Shown here: piece after piece, positions 24,264 through 32,118 of the stretch
Layout: every line of letters starts with the position of its first letter
Position numbering within the stretch: the stretch's first letter is position 1
Assembly: GCA_020435415.1 (NCBI GenBank)
Contig: JAGQZQ010000011.1
Span: 1-55,906, forward strand
Length of the DNA stretch: 55,906 nt
Source of the DNA: Flavobacteriales bacterium
GTDB taxonomy: Bacteria > Bacteroidota > Bacteroidia > JACJYZ01
Direction: 5' to 3'
The notes under the pieces: model-generated
Databases searched by the model: none
Told to the model about the DNA's origin: nothing
What the model saw: the letters and a program-made list of their open reading frames with translations, nothing else
Program-made: the position numbers and the translations under genes

Positions 24264-24293
24264 GAAAAGGGAATCCATTGGGGTTCCCTTTTT
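24264..24293. terminator. Terminator between the DUF2911 gene and the TIGR01777 gene
   Basis: AAAAGGGAA (24264-24272) pairs with TTCCCTTTT (from 24283), with a 10-base loop and a T tract. It lies between converging genes and could serve both. Confidence 0.75.
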
Positions 24294-24317
24294 TCTTTTT
24301 GTAACGATGCGATGGTA

Positions 24318-25229
24318 TTATTTGAGCAGGTCCCTGCAAGCATTTTGAATATTGGAATACTCGAATTGAAAACCAAGTTCCGTGATCCGCCGGGGAATCA
24401 CCCATCTGCTTTTTACGATCAGTTCCATCTCGGTTCTGGCCAACCATGTGCCTATGGCCAGCATCCACGTGTAGGCAGGAAGTCCAAATGGGACGCTGCA
24501 GACAGCGCGCAGATGCCGCATGAAATCTTCGTTGTTGATGGGTCCGGGAGATGAAGTGTTGAATATCCCCTGGGCTTCCGGATTGTTGTGAAGAAAACGG
24601 ATTATACGGCAAAGGTCTCGTTCATGGATCCAGCTGCACATTTGGTTACCTTTCCCCATCGTACCTCCGAGTCCGAAACGTGCCAGTTTCACGAAAGCCT
24701 GCAGTGCCCCTCCCTGCTTCCCCAGTACAAAGGCAGTGCGTAAAATAATCTTCCGGGTTTGTGGAAGATGGATGTCGGAAAAGGTCTTTTCCCAGGCCTG
24801 GCATACGTCCACTGAAAATCCATCACCGATCTCTCCCGATATTTCATCCATTGGTTTGTCTTCCGCATGGCGATATATGGTGGCTGAGGTCATCTGTACC
24901 CATACGGCCGGCGGGTGGCTACATGCTGCCACTGCCTCCCCCAGTAGTCGTGTGGGGATCAGGCGGGACTGGAAAATTTCCTTTTTGTTTTTCTCATTAT
25001 ACCGGCAGTCCACAGAACGTCCGCAAAGATTGATGAGCATGTCGGCGCCTTCAAGTGCCTTTTCCCAGTTCCCCCTGGTATGCGCGTTCCATGTTACCCC
25101 ATTGATGTGTGCTGACGGTGGGGTGCCGCGGCGTGAGAGTATGGTTACCTGTATGCCGTCATTGGCAAATTGTCTGGCCAGGGATTGGCCTATGAAGCCT
25201 GATCCTCCGGCAATCACTACCCGTTTCAT
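24318..25229 (-). CDS. TIGR01777-family NAD(P)-dependent epimerase-like protein
   Basis: A 303-residue extended SDR. The Rossmann motif GGSGFIG lies at residues 8-14, and the landmarks of the TIGR01777/YfcH group follow: TWNAHTRGNWEKALEGADMLINLCG, SRLIPTRLLGEA, QMTSATIYRH and the C-terminal KSRWVIPRRITELGFQFEY. The catalytic YxxxK of classical SDRs is replaced by YRHAE, as usual in the group. The substrate is unknown. It is the last gene of a three-gene minus-strand operon; its start overlaps the stop of the upstream gene by four bases (ATGA). Confidence 0.92.
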   Translation of the reverse strand: MKRVVIAGGSGFIGQSLARQFANDGIQVTILSRRGTPPSAHINGVTWNAHTRGNWEKALEGADMLINLCGRSVDCRYNEKNKKEIFQSRLIPTRLLGEAVAACSHPPAVWVQMTSATIYRHAEDKPMDEISGEIGDGFSVDVCQAWEKTFSDIHLPQTRKIILRTAFVLGKQGGALQAFVKLARFGLGGTMGKGNQMCSWIHERDLCRIIRFLHNNPEAQGIFNTSSPGPINNEDFMRHLRAVCSVPFGLPAYTWMLAIGTWLARTEMELIVKSRWVIPRRITELGFQFEYSNIQNACRDLLK

Positions 25230-25654
25230 GATTTTGCTGTTTCAGTGTTTTTGCTTTCTGTCAGGAAGCCCATTTGGGCAGCGCGGATGCGGTTGTCTTT
25301 GGCTTTTTTCTTGCCGCGGAAAAACAGGAAGAGATTAAAGAACAACATCAGTCCGAGGTAAATGGAGAACCCGCCGATCTTTGAACTGAGTGCTTCCATG
25401 ACCTCCTGTTTTGAGATATCAGGGTTGCCGTAATCATAGATTTCCATGATCAGAAGGGCGAAGCCAAGGTTTAATAAATAAAATCCGACTTCCAGCAGGC
25501 GGTTGGTCGACTGGGCGATTTCTTCGCGTCCGTTGAATATGTCCATCAGAAATATCTTTCCATTCTTAAAAAGGGTTTTGGATACCACCAATGTGAGCAG
25601 CAATACAATGGGCAAGTAGATCATGTAGCCGTAGAAGATGAGTTCGTTTTTCAT
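25226..25654 (-). CDS. Small polytopic membrane protein, paralogue of its upstream neighbour
   Basis: A 142-residue protein with three clear hydrophobic segments (around residues 7-27, 60-77 and 97-117) and a basic cytoplasmic tail with GKKKAKD. It aligns by eye with the protein at 25651: YLP near the N-terminus, FF/LF-K-N-G, then D-x-F, then N-R/K-LL-x-x-G-F/Y-YLLNLG-A and a final hydrophobic helix. I do not recognise the family. It sits in an operon between its paralogue and the TIGR01777 gene, with four-base overlaps on both sides. Confidence 0.8.
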   Translation of the reverse strand: MKNELIFYGYMIYLPIVLLLTLVVSKTLFKNGKIFLMDIFNGREEIAQSTNRLLEVGFYLLNLGFALLIMEIYDYGNPDISKQEVMEALSSKIGGFSIYLGLMLFFNLFLFFRGKKKAKDNRIRAAQMGFLTESKNTETAKS

Positions 25655-26037
25655 GACGTTTGATTTTTGGTTTGTGTATGGTTTGAGAAGCCTGATTTCT
25701 TATTCCGTCTTGCACTGATCCAGGCAATGACCAGCAGGTTTTGATAATGTAGCAGGGATAATATCATTAGGATGGTGCCGAGTTTGTGCGCGATGACTTC
25801 CACCAGGTTTTGCCAGGAGGTCACTTCTTCCCATCCGGTCAGTGTGATTGTTGCATAGCCCAGATTCAAAAGGTAGTAGCCGGTCAGAAGTAGTTTGTTG
25901 ACGGCCTGTGCGGTACCAGGATCGTCAGGGAACATGTCTGTAATATAGGTCGCTCCGTTCCGGAAGAACAGCCACCCTACCCTTACGGTAATGAGATAGG
26001 TAAAGGGTAAATAGATGATATAAGCGATCATATTCAT
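25651..26037 (-). CDS. Small polytopic membrane protein, first of a tandem pair
   Basis: A 128-residue protein with three hydrophobic segments and the same FFRNG...NKLLLTGYYLLNLGYA core as the next gene, so the pair arose by tandem duplication. Overlap of the two is four bases. The start codon follows the -7 element TATATTTG (minus strand, 26042-26049) after only four bases, so the transcript is likely leaderless or nearly so. No function is known; the pair may form a heteromeric membrane complex. Confidence 0.8.
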   Translation of the reverse strand: MNMIAYIIYLPFTYLITVRVGWLFFRNGATYITDMFPDDPGTAQAVNKLLLTGYYLLNLGYATITLTGWEEVTSWQNLVEVIAHKLGTILMILSLLHYQNLLVIAWISARRNKKSGFSNHTQTKNQTS

Positions 26038-26041
26038 GGAT

Positions 26042-26049
26042 CAAATATA
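26042..26049 (-). promoter_or_regulatory. -7 promoter element TATATTTG for the membrane-pair operon
   Basis: Exact TAxxTTTG on the minus strand, ending four bases before the ATG at 26037, which predicts a leaderless or near-leaderless mRNA. Confidence 0.6.
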
Positions 26050-26093
26050 TAAAAGTTTCAATAAATATTGAAAAATAAATAAATTTAGTTCTG

Positions 26094-26125
26094 TTGAAAA
26101 GGCATGGATCAATTTCCTACATTTG
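26094..26125 (+). promoter_or_regulatory. Promoter of the MFS leader: TTG and TACATTTG
   Basis: TTG at 26094-26096 and TACATTTG at 26118-26125 are separated by 21 bases, close to the Bacteroidota -33/-7 arrangement. It predicts a transcript starting near 26130-26133, about 160 bases upstream of the MFS gene. Confidence 0.65.
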
Positions 26126-26129
26126 CACC

Positions 26130-26290
26130 ATGCAATACAATCCGGTACATAACAGGACTGAAATTTCACAGCTATGGGCGACCAAGCAATGTGTGAAGTA
26201 TGTCCTGAATCCGGGTGAACCATTATGAAACTGATAACTGAATTTCGATCATAGATAAGCCCGGACCATTTGGATCCGGGCTTTTTTTTG
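26130..26290 (+). ncRNA. Structured leader with intrinsic terminator ahead of the MFS gene (candidate attenuator or riboswitch)
   Basis: Nested helices can be drawn by eye: P1 ATCCGG/CCGGGT (26140-26145 with 26211-26216), P2 CAGGAC/GTCCTG (26153-26158 with 26202-26207), P3 ATTTCACA/TGTGAAGT (26163-26170 with 26192-26199) and a tip GCT-A-TGG-GCGA-CCA-AGC (26171-26187) with a GNRA loop. Downstream lies an intrinsic terminator GCCCGGA/TCCGGGC (26259-26265 with 26275-26281) followed by eight T. The 3' strand of P1 (TCCGGG, 26210-26215) can also pair with the terminator's 5' arm (CCCGGA), so P1 and the anti-terminator exclude each other. The leader also encodes two tiny overlapping ORFs (26130-26228 and 26225-26254). 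It matches no riboswitch or small RNA class that I can recognise. Confidence 0.5.
26259..26289 (+). terminator. Intrinsic terminator immediately before the MFS start codon
   Basis: A 7-bp GC-rich helix GCCCGGA/TCCGGGC, with inner CC/GG pairs possible, followed by T8 at 26282-26289. It ends three bases before the ATG at 26293, so the MFS gene can be expressed from the upstream promoter only by read-through. Confidence 0.9.
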
Positions 26291-26292
26291 TC

Positions 26293-27501
26293 ATGGTAGC
26301 AAAAGCTTATCATATGTATATTTCCTCCTTCCGCGGCCTTCGCCGGGAGGTGTGGTTCCTTGCGCTGGTGACCCTTATCAATCGTGCGGGTACCATGGTT
26401 GTGCCATTCTTGTCCCTATATCTGACGGAGGACCTGGGTTACTCCCTGGATGCTGCCGGATGGGTGCTGACTGCCTTTGGCTGTGGCTCCACCCTGGGTG
26501 CATGGATCGGAGGCAAACTTACAGACCGCTGGGGCTTCTACCCGGTGATCCTGTGGAGCTTTTTGTTGTCGGGGGTATTGTTTATCCTCTTGCAGTTCAT
26601 GGATAGCATCGCACTGCTTTCCGCAGGCGTGTTTGTGCTCATGAGTGTAGCAGACACCTCCCGCCCTGCCCTCTTCGTGGCATTGAATGCATACAGTAAA
26701 CCGGAAAACAAAACGCGGAACGTGACGCTGATCCGTTTGGCGATCAACCTGGGTTTTTCTATGGGGCCCGCCATGGGTGGATTGATCATTACAACCATCG
26801 GTTATTCCGGACTTTTCTGGATTGACGGATTGACATGTCTTGGCGCCGGCTTGCTCTTTCTTGCCGTTCTGGATAAACGTAAGACAAAATCCGTGAGCCA
26901 CGTGACGGAGATGACCGAAATTTCACCGTATCGCGACCGGACGTTCCTGTTGTTCATAGGTGCATCGTTCCTGGTCAGCTTTGCCTTCCTTCAGTATTTC
27001 TCGACCATCCCGCTGTACTACCGGGAAGCACATCATATGTCTGAAGATAACATCGGTTTGCTGCTTGCCATGAACGGGATAGTAATCTTTCTTCTGGAAA
27101 TGCCGCTGGTGAAATTTTTCGATAGCCCTGGATTTTCCTCTATTCGGATTCTGGTGGTAAGCACCCTGATGATTGGTGCCAGCTTTTTTGTTCTGAATAT
27201 GAGCAGCGCATCTCACGTGCTGATCACCGGCATGATGTTGATGACTTTCGGTGAAATGCTCAATTTCCCGTTTATGAACCGCTGGGCTATGGACCGTGCT
27301 GCCCGCGGACGTTCCGGGGAATACATGGCCTTGTTCACCATGACCTTCGGTCTGGGGCATATCTTCTGCCATAATGCAGGTATGCATCTGATTGATAGGT
27401 ACGGATTTGATGTGACATGGTATATCATGACCGGTGCGTTGATCTTCGCTGCCTTTTTGTTTGTGGTTTTGAAATGGAGGCTGAAGAATGAAGAAGAGTG
27501 A
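26293..27501 (+). CDS. MFS transporter behind a terminator-containing leader
   Basis: A 402-residue major facilitator protein with about twelve membrane segments. The MFS motif A loop is visible as GGKLTDRWG after the second segment. A second family mark is the NLGFSMGPAMGG of segment 5. It resembles drug- or metabolite-exporting MFS proteins, but the substrate cannot be told. The ATG at 26293 follows the T tract of a terminator by three bases; ATG 26314 is an alternative start that would leave room for a ribosome. Its last codons and downstream bases form a TGAAGAA-type period-7 repeat (27482-27510), so the acidic C-terminus NEEE comes from repeat sequence. Confidence 0.9.
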   Translation: MVAKAYHMYISSFRGLRREVWFLALVTLINRAGTMVVPFLSLYLTEDLGYSLDAAGWVLTAFGCGSTLGAWIGGKLTDRWGFYPVILWSFLLSGVLFILLQFMDSIALLSAGVFVLMSVADTSRPALFVALNAYSKPENKTRNVTLIRLAINLGFSMGPAMGGLIITTIGYSGLFWIDGLTCLGAGLLFLAVLDKRKTKSVSHVTEMTEISPYRDRTFLLFIGASFLVSFAFLQYFSTIPLYYREAHHMSEDNIGLLLAMNGIVIFLLEMPLVKFFDSPGFSSIRILVVSTLMIGASFFVLNMSSASHVLITGMMLMTFGEMLNFPFMNRWAMDRAARGRSGEYMALFTMTFGLGHIFCHNAGMHLIDRYGFDVTWYIMTGALIFAAFLFVVLKWRLKNEEE

Positions 27502-27511
27502 AGAATGAAGG
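27482..27511. repeat. Period-7 repeat (TGAAGAA) over the MFS stop codon
   Basis: TGAAGAA, TGAAGAA, GAG, TGAAGAA, TGAAGGT. The unit is the complement of the TTCTTCA arrays near 22.9 and 23.1 kb. It supplies the last codons and the stop of the MFS gene. Confidence 0.6.
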
Positions 27512-27540
27512 TCTGACGGGTTATCGGTAAACAGAAGAAA

Positions 27541-27570
27541 GCCCCGTAGGGGTGACATCTTCGTAGAATG
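27541..27570. repeat. REP-like sequence (GCCCCGTAGGGGTGACATC)
   Basis: A CCCC/GGGG hairpin with a GTA loop followed by GTGACATCTTCGTAG. I recall this type of sequence as dispersed in Bacteroidota genomes; only one copy is in the window, so the call rests on resemblance. Confidence 0.35.
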
Positions 27571-27644
27571 AATGACAGGCAAAGTTTCATGCCTTTAAAT
27601 CCCCTGCGATTTTATATCTTGTTGTAAACCTCAAACGCCGGTTT

Positions 27645-29288
27645 ATGAATAAGAAATTATTGCTCCCGATCTCCTTCGTTGCCGTTTGTTTTGGATTTTC
27701 TTGTGAAGCCCTGGCGACCACTTACCATGTTGGTCCCGGGCAGACCTACACCAATATTTCCGACGTGCCGCTGGAATCGCTGGCGGCAGGGGATTCAGTG
27801 CTCATCCACTACCGCGCGCAACCTTATGCCGAGAAATTTGTGATCGGCGCAACAGGAACTTCTGCTAACCCCGTCGTGATCATGGGCATCCCTTCCGGAA
27901 ATCTGAAACCGGTGATCACAGGTGAAAATGCCACCACGCGCTTACAGCTTGATTACTGGTCGGAAGGGCGCGGGGTGATCAAGGTGGGCGGAACAAGCAC
28001 GCCTAATGACAACGCGGCTTATGTTGAGATCCGTGACCTGGAGATCAGAACGGCGAGGACCGGCTTTTCCTTTACGGATGATGGAGGAAACAGCGCATCC
28101 TATTCAAGCAATGCCGCAGCCGTCTTTATTGAAAACGGTGACCACATCACCATTAGTCATTGCGATGTGCACGACTGCGGCAATGGGATTTTCGCCGCCT
28201 GGCAATCTTCTGATGTGTTGATTGAGTATTGCTATATCTACGACAATGGCATTGAGAACAGCATTTATGAACACAATACCTACACGGAATCACAACACAT
28301 CACCTATCAATTTAACCGTTTCGGAAGATTACGTACCAATTGTCCGGGCAATAATCTGAAGGACCGGTCTGCCGGAACCGTTATCCGATACAACTGGATC
28401 GAAGGTGGCAACCGTCAACTCGACCTGGTGGAATCCGATCATGACGATCTGATTAACATGCCGGAATATCATGAGACCTTTGTCTATAACAATGTCCTGC
28501 TGGAGTATGACGGTGAGGGCAATAGTCAGATCCTCCATTATGGCGGAGACAACGGAACAACTTCGCAGTACCGCAAGGGCATGCTCTACTTCTATCATAA
28601 CACAATCGTCTCTACGCGCAATGGAAATACGACCCTGATGCGTTTATCTACCGATGAAGAGAAAGCTGATGTCCGGAACAACGTTATCTATGCCGACAAC
28701 GGTGGCTCATCCCTGGCAATGGTGGATGATGACGGGTATATGGAGTTACGTAACAACTGGATCAATACGGGATGGAAAGTGAGCCATTCGAACGTATCGG
28801 CTTTCGTGACGGATGTTTCAGGAAACCTCACCGGTTCTGATCCGATGTTTGTGAATATGGGGGCGGATGATTACACCCCGGCACCCGGCTCGCCTCTGAT
28901 AAATAATGCAGGACCTCTTGCGGCAGCCGTTTCTTCCTACCCTCCCCTGTTTGCATTTGAAACGTCGGTCCCCACGTACATCAGTCGCTCAGGTGACCTG
29001 ACCGAGATCGGGGCCTATCTTTTTGAACCGGCGGTTGGACTGCCTCCTGAGATGACGAACAAATCATTACTCTACCCTAACCCTGCAACTATGGCCATTA
29101 TGTTGGTTCCGGCATCACCGGGTAGTACGGTCTGGAAACTGTTTGATGTATATGGTCAAGAGGTCAGGGAGATCAGCGTGAATGGTCCCGCCCGGATTGA
29201 ACGCGGCAACCTGCCTGCCGGTATGTACATGCTCGTTCCGGTCGATTCCCGGAGCTCATCTTTATGTATTGTGTTTGTTGATCCTTAA
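27645..29288 (+). CDS. T9SS-exported right-handed parallel beta-helix protein
   Basis: A 547-residue secreted protein. A signal peptide (about 24 residues, ending EALA) is followed by YHVGPGQTYTNISDVPLESL, the usual opening of pectate-lyase-like beta-helix proteins. Residues ~110-380 contain the repeated short strands of a right-handed parallel beta-helix, such as YVEIRDLEI, HITISHCDVHDCGNGIFAA and DVLIEYCYIYDNG. The last ~75 residues, opening with SLLYPNP, resemble a T9SS type A sorting domain, though shortened. It may be a polysaccharide lyase or a structural surface protein; the catalytic residues cannot be assigned. Confidence 0.88.
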   Translation: MNKKLLLPISFVAVCFGFSCEALATTYHVGPGQTYTNISDVPLESLAAGDSVLIHYRAQPYAEKFVIGATGTSANPVVIMGIPSGNLKPVITGENATTRLQLDYWSEGRGVIKVGGTSTPNDNAAYVEIRDLEIRTARTGFSFTDDGGNSASYSSNAAAVFIENGDHITISHCDVHDCGNGIFAAWQSSDVLIEYCYIYDNGIENSIYEHNTYTESQHITYQFNRFGRLRTNCPGNNLKDRSAGTVIRYNWIEGGNRQLDLVESDHDDLINMPEYHETFVYNNVLLEYDGEGNSQILHYGGDNGTTSQYRKGMLYFYHNTIVSTRNGNTTLMRLSTDEEKADVRNNVIYADNGGSSLAMVDDDGYMELRNNWINTGWKVSHSNVSAFVTDVSGNLTGSDPMFVNMGADDYTPAPGSPLINNAGPLAAAVSSYPPLFAFETSVPTYISRSGDLTEIGAYLFEPAVGLPPEMTNKSLLYPNPATMAIMLVPASPGSTVWKLFDVYGQEVREISVNGPARIERGNLPAGMYMLVPVDSRSSSLCIVFVDP

Positions 29289-29312
29289 CTTCGGCAGCTC
29301 ATTCATTTACCC

Positions 29313-29882
29313 ATGGGCTTGACCGAAGATCAGGTATTCGACAGGAAAGATTTTTCCGATGAAGCATTGCCAAAGGGCGATTACGAGTTGTGCAGGTTTG
29401 AGCAATGCACGTTCGGGAATGCCGACCTTTCCGATTACCGCTTTATTGAATGCACCTTCACCGACTGTGACCTGAGTGGTGTCATTCTTAAGGGTACTGC
29501 ATTGCAGGATGTGACCTTTCAGAAGTGTAAGCTGATGGGAGTGCATTTTGAAGACGCCAAGCCTTTTCTCCTGCAACTCTCTTTCTCGGATTGCATACTT
29601 GATCTGTCTTCTTTTTTCCGGCTCAAGCTGAAGGGAACGCGGTTTTCTTCATGCAGACTACACGAGGTAGATTTCGTGGAGACCGAACTTTCAGGTGCCG
29701 TTTTCGAGGCATGTGACCTGTCGGGAGCCGTATTCGAAAACACTTTACTGGAGAAGGCCGACTTCCGCACAGCCATTAACTATTCCATTGATCCGGAACA
29801 GAACTACATCAGTCAGGCTCGTTTCGCATTGCCGGAGGTGGTCGGATTGCTGGGCAGGTATGACATTGATATTACCCAATAA
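29313..29882 (+). CDS. Pentapeptide-repeat protein
   Basis: A 189-residue protein made of tandem A(D/N)LSX-like pentapeptides with a central Phe or Leu, for example CRFEQ-CTFGN-ADLSD-YRFIE-CTFTD-CDLSG and, after a short break at residues ~92-98, a second run with CRLHE-VDFVE-TELSG-AVFEA-CDLSG-AVFEN. Two runs separated by a bend are the layout of McbG/Qnr-type proteins, which form a right-handed quadrilateral helix and can protect gyrase by mimicking DNA. Length and layout fit Qnr, but chromosomal relatives of this kind usually have no known resistance role. It lies 24 bases after the beta-helix gene. Confidence 0.88.
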   Translation: MGLTEDQVFDRKDFSDEALPKGDYELCRFEQCTFGNADLSDYRFIECTFTDCDLSGVILKGTALQDVTFQKCKLMGVHFEDAKPFLLQLSFSDCILDLSSFFRLKLKGTRFSSCRLHEVDFVETELSGAVFEACDLSGAVFENTLLEKADFRTAINYSIDPEQNYISQARFALPEVVGLLGRYDIDITQ

Positions 29883-30027
29883 CTTTAAGAGGTCATCGCG
29901 TTTCAGCAGGGTCTTGCCATGATCAGGTGCGTTGGATGTAAAAGCCAGGAAAAATCTTTTTCCCTTTCGGTTCACGGATCGTTTTTTCTTCTCAATTTTA
30001 CGGAAGTATCTTATTTCTTGTGTTTCT

Positions 30028-30981
30028 ATGTGGTCAGATATCCTTCTCCTCATTGTAGGGTTGGTTGCCCTGGTTAAAAGTGCCGATATGTTGGTGGCAG
30101 GTGCATCGGCCATCGCCAAGAATAATAATGTATCGGATATTACCGTCGGACTGACCATTGTAGCCTTCGGAACGTCTGCACCGGAACTGGTAGTGAATGT
30201 ACTGGCAGCTTATCAAGATCATCAGGGGATAGTTTTCGGGAATGTCATAGGCAGTAACAACTTCAATCTCTTTGTTATTTTAGGTGTTACGGCGCTTATC
30301 GCACCGGTAGCCGTGAAATCAAGAACGGTATGGCTGGAAATACCGATATCATTTGCAGCGACGGTGTTACTGCTAATACTTGTCAACGGTTTCCTTGGGG
30401 CAGGTATATTGACATTGAGTAAACTTGACGGTTTTGTGCTAATGACAGGCTTTGCAGGGTTCATGATTTATGTCAGCCGACAGCTTAAGGCTGATACCGT
30501 TTCAACGGAAGACTCCCAAAGAAAATCGTCGTCGCTCAAATCCTGGAGATTCGTTGTTCTCGGTTTGTTCGGTCTTGTTCTTGGAGGTAAGCTTCTGGTG
30601 GATCATGCAGTGGCAATTGCCCGGGATATGGGGGTAAGTGAGCAAATGATCGGATTGACCATTGTTGCCGCCGGCACCTCTCTTCCTGAGCTTGCTACTT
30701 CCGTCATGGCGGCGGTTAGGGGAAAGAATGATATTGCGATTGGGAATGTAATCGGATCAAATATCTTCAATATACTGTTTGTGTTGGCCGTCAGCGCAAT
30801 CATAAGGTCATTGGATTACAATGCGCAATTGAACCGGGATCTGGTGTTATTATTGATAGGGACAGTCATTTTATTCGCAGCCATGTTCATTGGAAGGAAA
30901 ATGAGGTTGGATCGTTGGCAAGGGATGATATTGTTAATGATATATTCGGGTTACCTGTATTTCAGTATTAGAAATGCATGA
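30028..30981 (+). CDS. CaCA-family sodium/calcium antiporter (YrbG-like)
   Basis: A 317-residue inner-membrane cation exchanger with about ten membrane segments. The two inverted halves each carry the family's ion-binding repeat: VAFGTSAPELVVN with GNVIGSNNFN in the first half and VAAGTSLPELATS with GNVIGSNIFN in the second. The frame is open upstream to 29932, but those residues are basic and unrelated to the family, so the ATG at 30028, just before the first membrane segment, is the better start. It appears to be transcribed alone. Confidence 0.92.
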   Translation: MWSDILLLIVGLVALVKSADMLVAGASAIAKNNNVSDITVGLTIVAFGTSAPELVVNVLAAYQDHQGIVFGNVIGSNNFNLFVILGVTALIAPVAVKSRTVWLEIPISFAATVLLLILVNGFLGAGILTLSKLDGFVLMTGFAGFMIYVSRQLKADTVSTEDSQRKSSSLKSWRFVVLGLFGLVLGGKLLVDHAVAIARDMGVSEQMIGLTIVAAGTSLPELATSVMAAVRGKNDIAIGNVIGSNIFNILFVLAVSAIIRSLDYNAQLNRDLVLLLIGTVILFAAMFIGRKMRLDRWQGMILLMIYSGYLYFSIRNA

Positions 30982-31101
30982 GCTTCAATCCTTGATTCCT
31001 TCAATAATCACCATTGTCTTATTATGTCTTAATTGATCCTGTGATTTTTTCGCTGGCTATCCGTGTGTTTATGGCTAAGTTTGTGATGCGTACGGAGCGT
31101 G

Positions 31102-32118
31102 ATGAATACTTACAGGATGAATATGCTTAATGCGGCACTGATATGGGTGTCACTGCTGATGGCTTATGTCATTCCATTTCATCTTTTCCTATACGCGTTT
31201 GCCATTCTCGGACCGCTTCATTATGTAACGGAGCTGAACTGGTTGGAGCAAAAGCAATTCTTTGTCAAAGGGAACACCTGGAAATGGGCCTTTGGTGCTC
31301 TGGCTTTCGGATTTTCTCTGCCATATATGCTGCAGATCCCTCTTTGGAATGATGTTGTGGTGGCGATGGGTTGGCCGGTTCAACAGATGTATGGCTGGAT
31401 CAACGGATGTGTGTGGATGGCCCTGATCCTTGCTGCGACGCTGGTCTTCCTGAAAGATGCGATTGCACGAATTCTGGTATTGCTTGCAGGTATAAGCAGT
31501 GCATTCCTTTTGCGTGATGTGTTCGCCTATAATCTCTGGATAGGTTTATTTCTGCCCACGATCATTCATGTGTATTTGTTTACCTATATATTTATGATCT
31601 ACGGCCATCTGAAAGAACCCACCTCCACCGGAATTGCATGCCTGGTGAGCATGCTCCTGGTGCCATTGTTCATTGTGGCTTTGCCTGTCTTTCCTGAGAT
31701 GACCCCCCTGAGTGAATACGTGAAGGCGACCTTCACCGGCAACGATTTTCACGTGCTTAATGTCATGCTGGGCAGGTCCATCGGAAGTTCGGACGGAAAA
31801 GGTTTTTACTTCTATGCGCCCAACGATTATAAGATGCAGGTGTTTGTGGCATTCGCCTACATTTACCATTACCTGAACTGGTTCTCAAAGACCACCGTGA
31901 TCGGCTGGCACAAGAACCTCACCACAAAAAGAACCATTGCGATCATCCTGCTTTGGGTGGTATCCGCCGGATTGTTTATGTATGATTACAGGACGGGAAT
32001 GCTTTGTGTTCTTTTACTCACCACGCTTCACGTGTTTTTTGAATTCCCGTTGAATCTTATTTCGATCAAGGAGGTGGTCCGGCTTACCCTGATCAAACCA
32101 AAACCAAAAGCAGGTTAA
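31102..32118 (+). CDS. Polytopic membrane protein of unknown function, first of a three-gene operon
   Basis: A 338-residue protein with eight to ten hydrophobic segments. The motif GPLHYVTELNWLEQKQFF after the second segment is striking, with a His and two acidic residues next to the membrane, and KTTVIGWHKNL lies in a later loop. I recognise it only as a type conserved in Bacteroidota without an assigned function. The frame also allows GTG at 31099; the ATG at 31102 is chosen. The next gene begins at the very next base after its stop, so the two are translationally coupled and probably share a pathway with the TMTC-like gene that follows. Confidence 0.8.
   Translation: MNTYRMNMLNAALIWVSLLMAYVIPFHLFLYAFAILGPLHYVTELNWLEQKQFFVKGNTWKWAFGALAFGFSLPYMLQIPLWNDVVVAMGWPVQQMYGWINGCVWMALILAATLVFLKDAIARILVLLAGISSAFLLRDVFAYNLWIGLFLPTIIHVYLFTYIFMIYGHLKEPTSTGIACLVSMLLVPLFIVALPVFPEMTPLSEYVKATFTGNDFHVLNVMLGRSIGSSDGKGFYFYAPNDYKMQVFVAFAYIYHYLNWFSKTTVIGWHKNLTTKRTIAIILLWVVSAGLFMYDYRTGMLCVLLLTTLHVFFEFPLNLISIKEVVRLTLIKPKPKAG

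Noticed and set aside
26130-26290. Small signal recognition particle RNA
   Set aside because: The tip has a GNRA loop and an AAGCA on the 3' side, which resemble SRP domain IV, but the conserved CAGG on the 5' side is missing.
29745-30158. 137-codon minus-strand frame between the pentapeptide gene and the antiporter
   Set aside because: It lies antisense to the end of one gene and the start of the next. A middle stretch looks protein-like, but there is no start codon or promoter for it.
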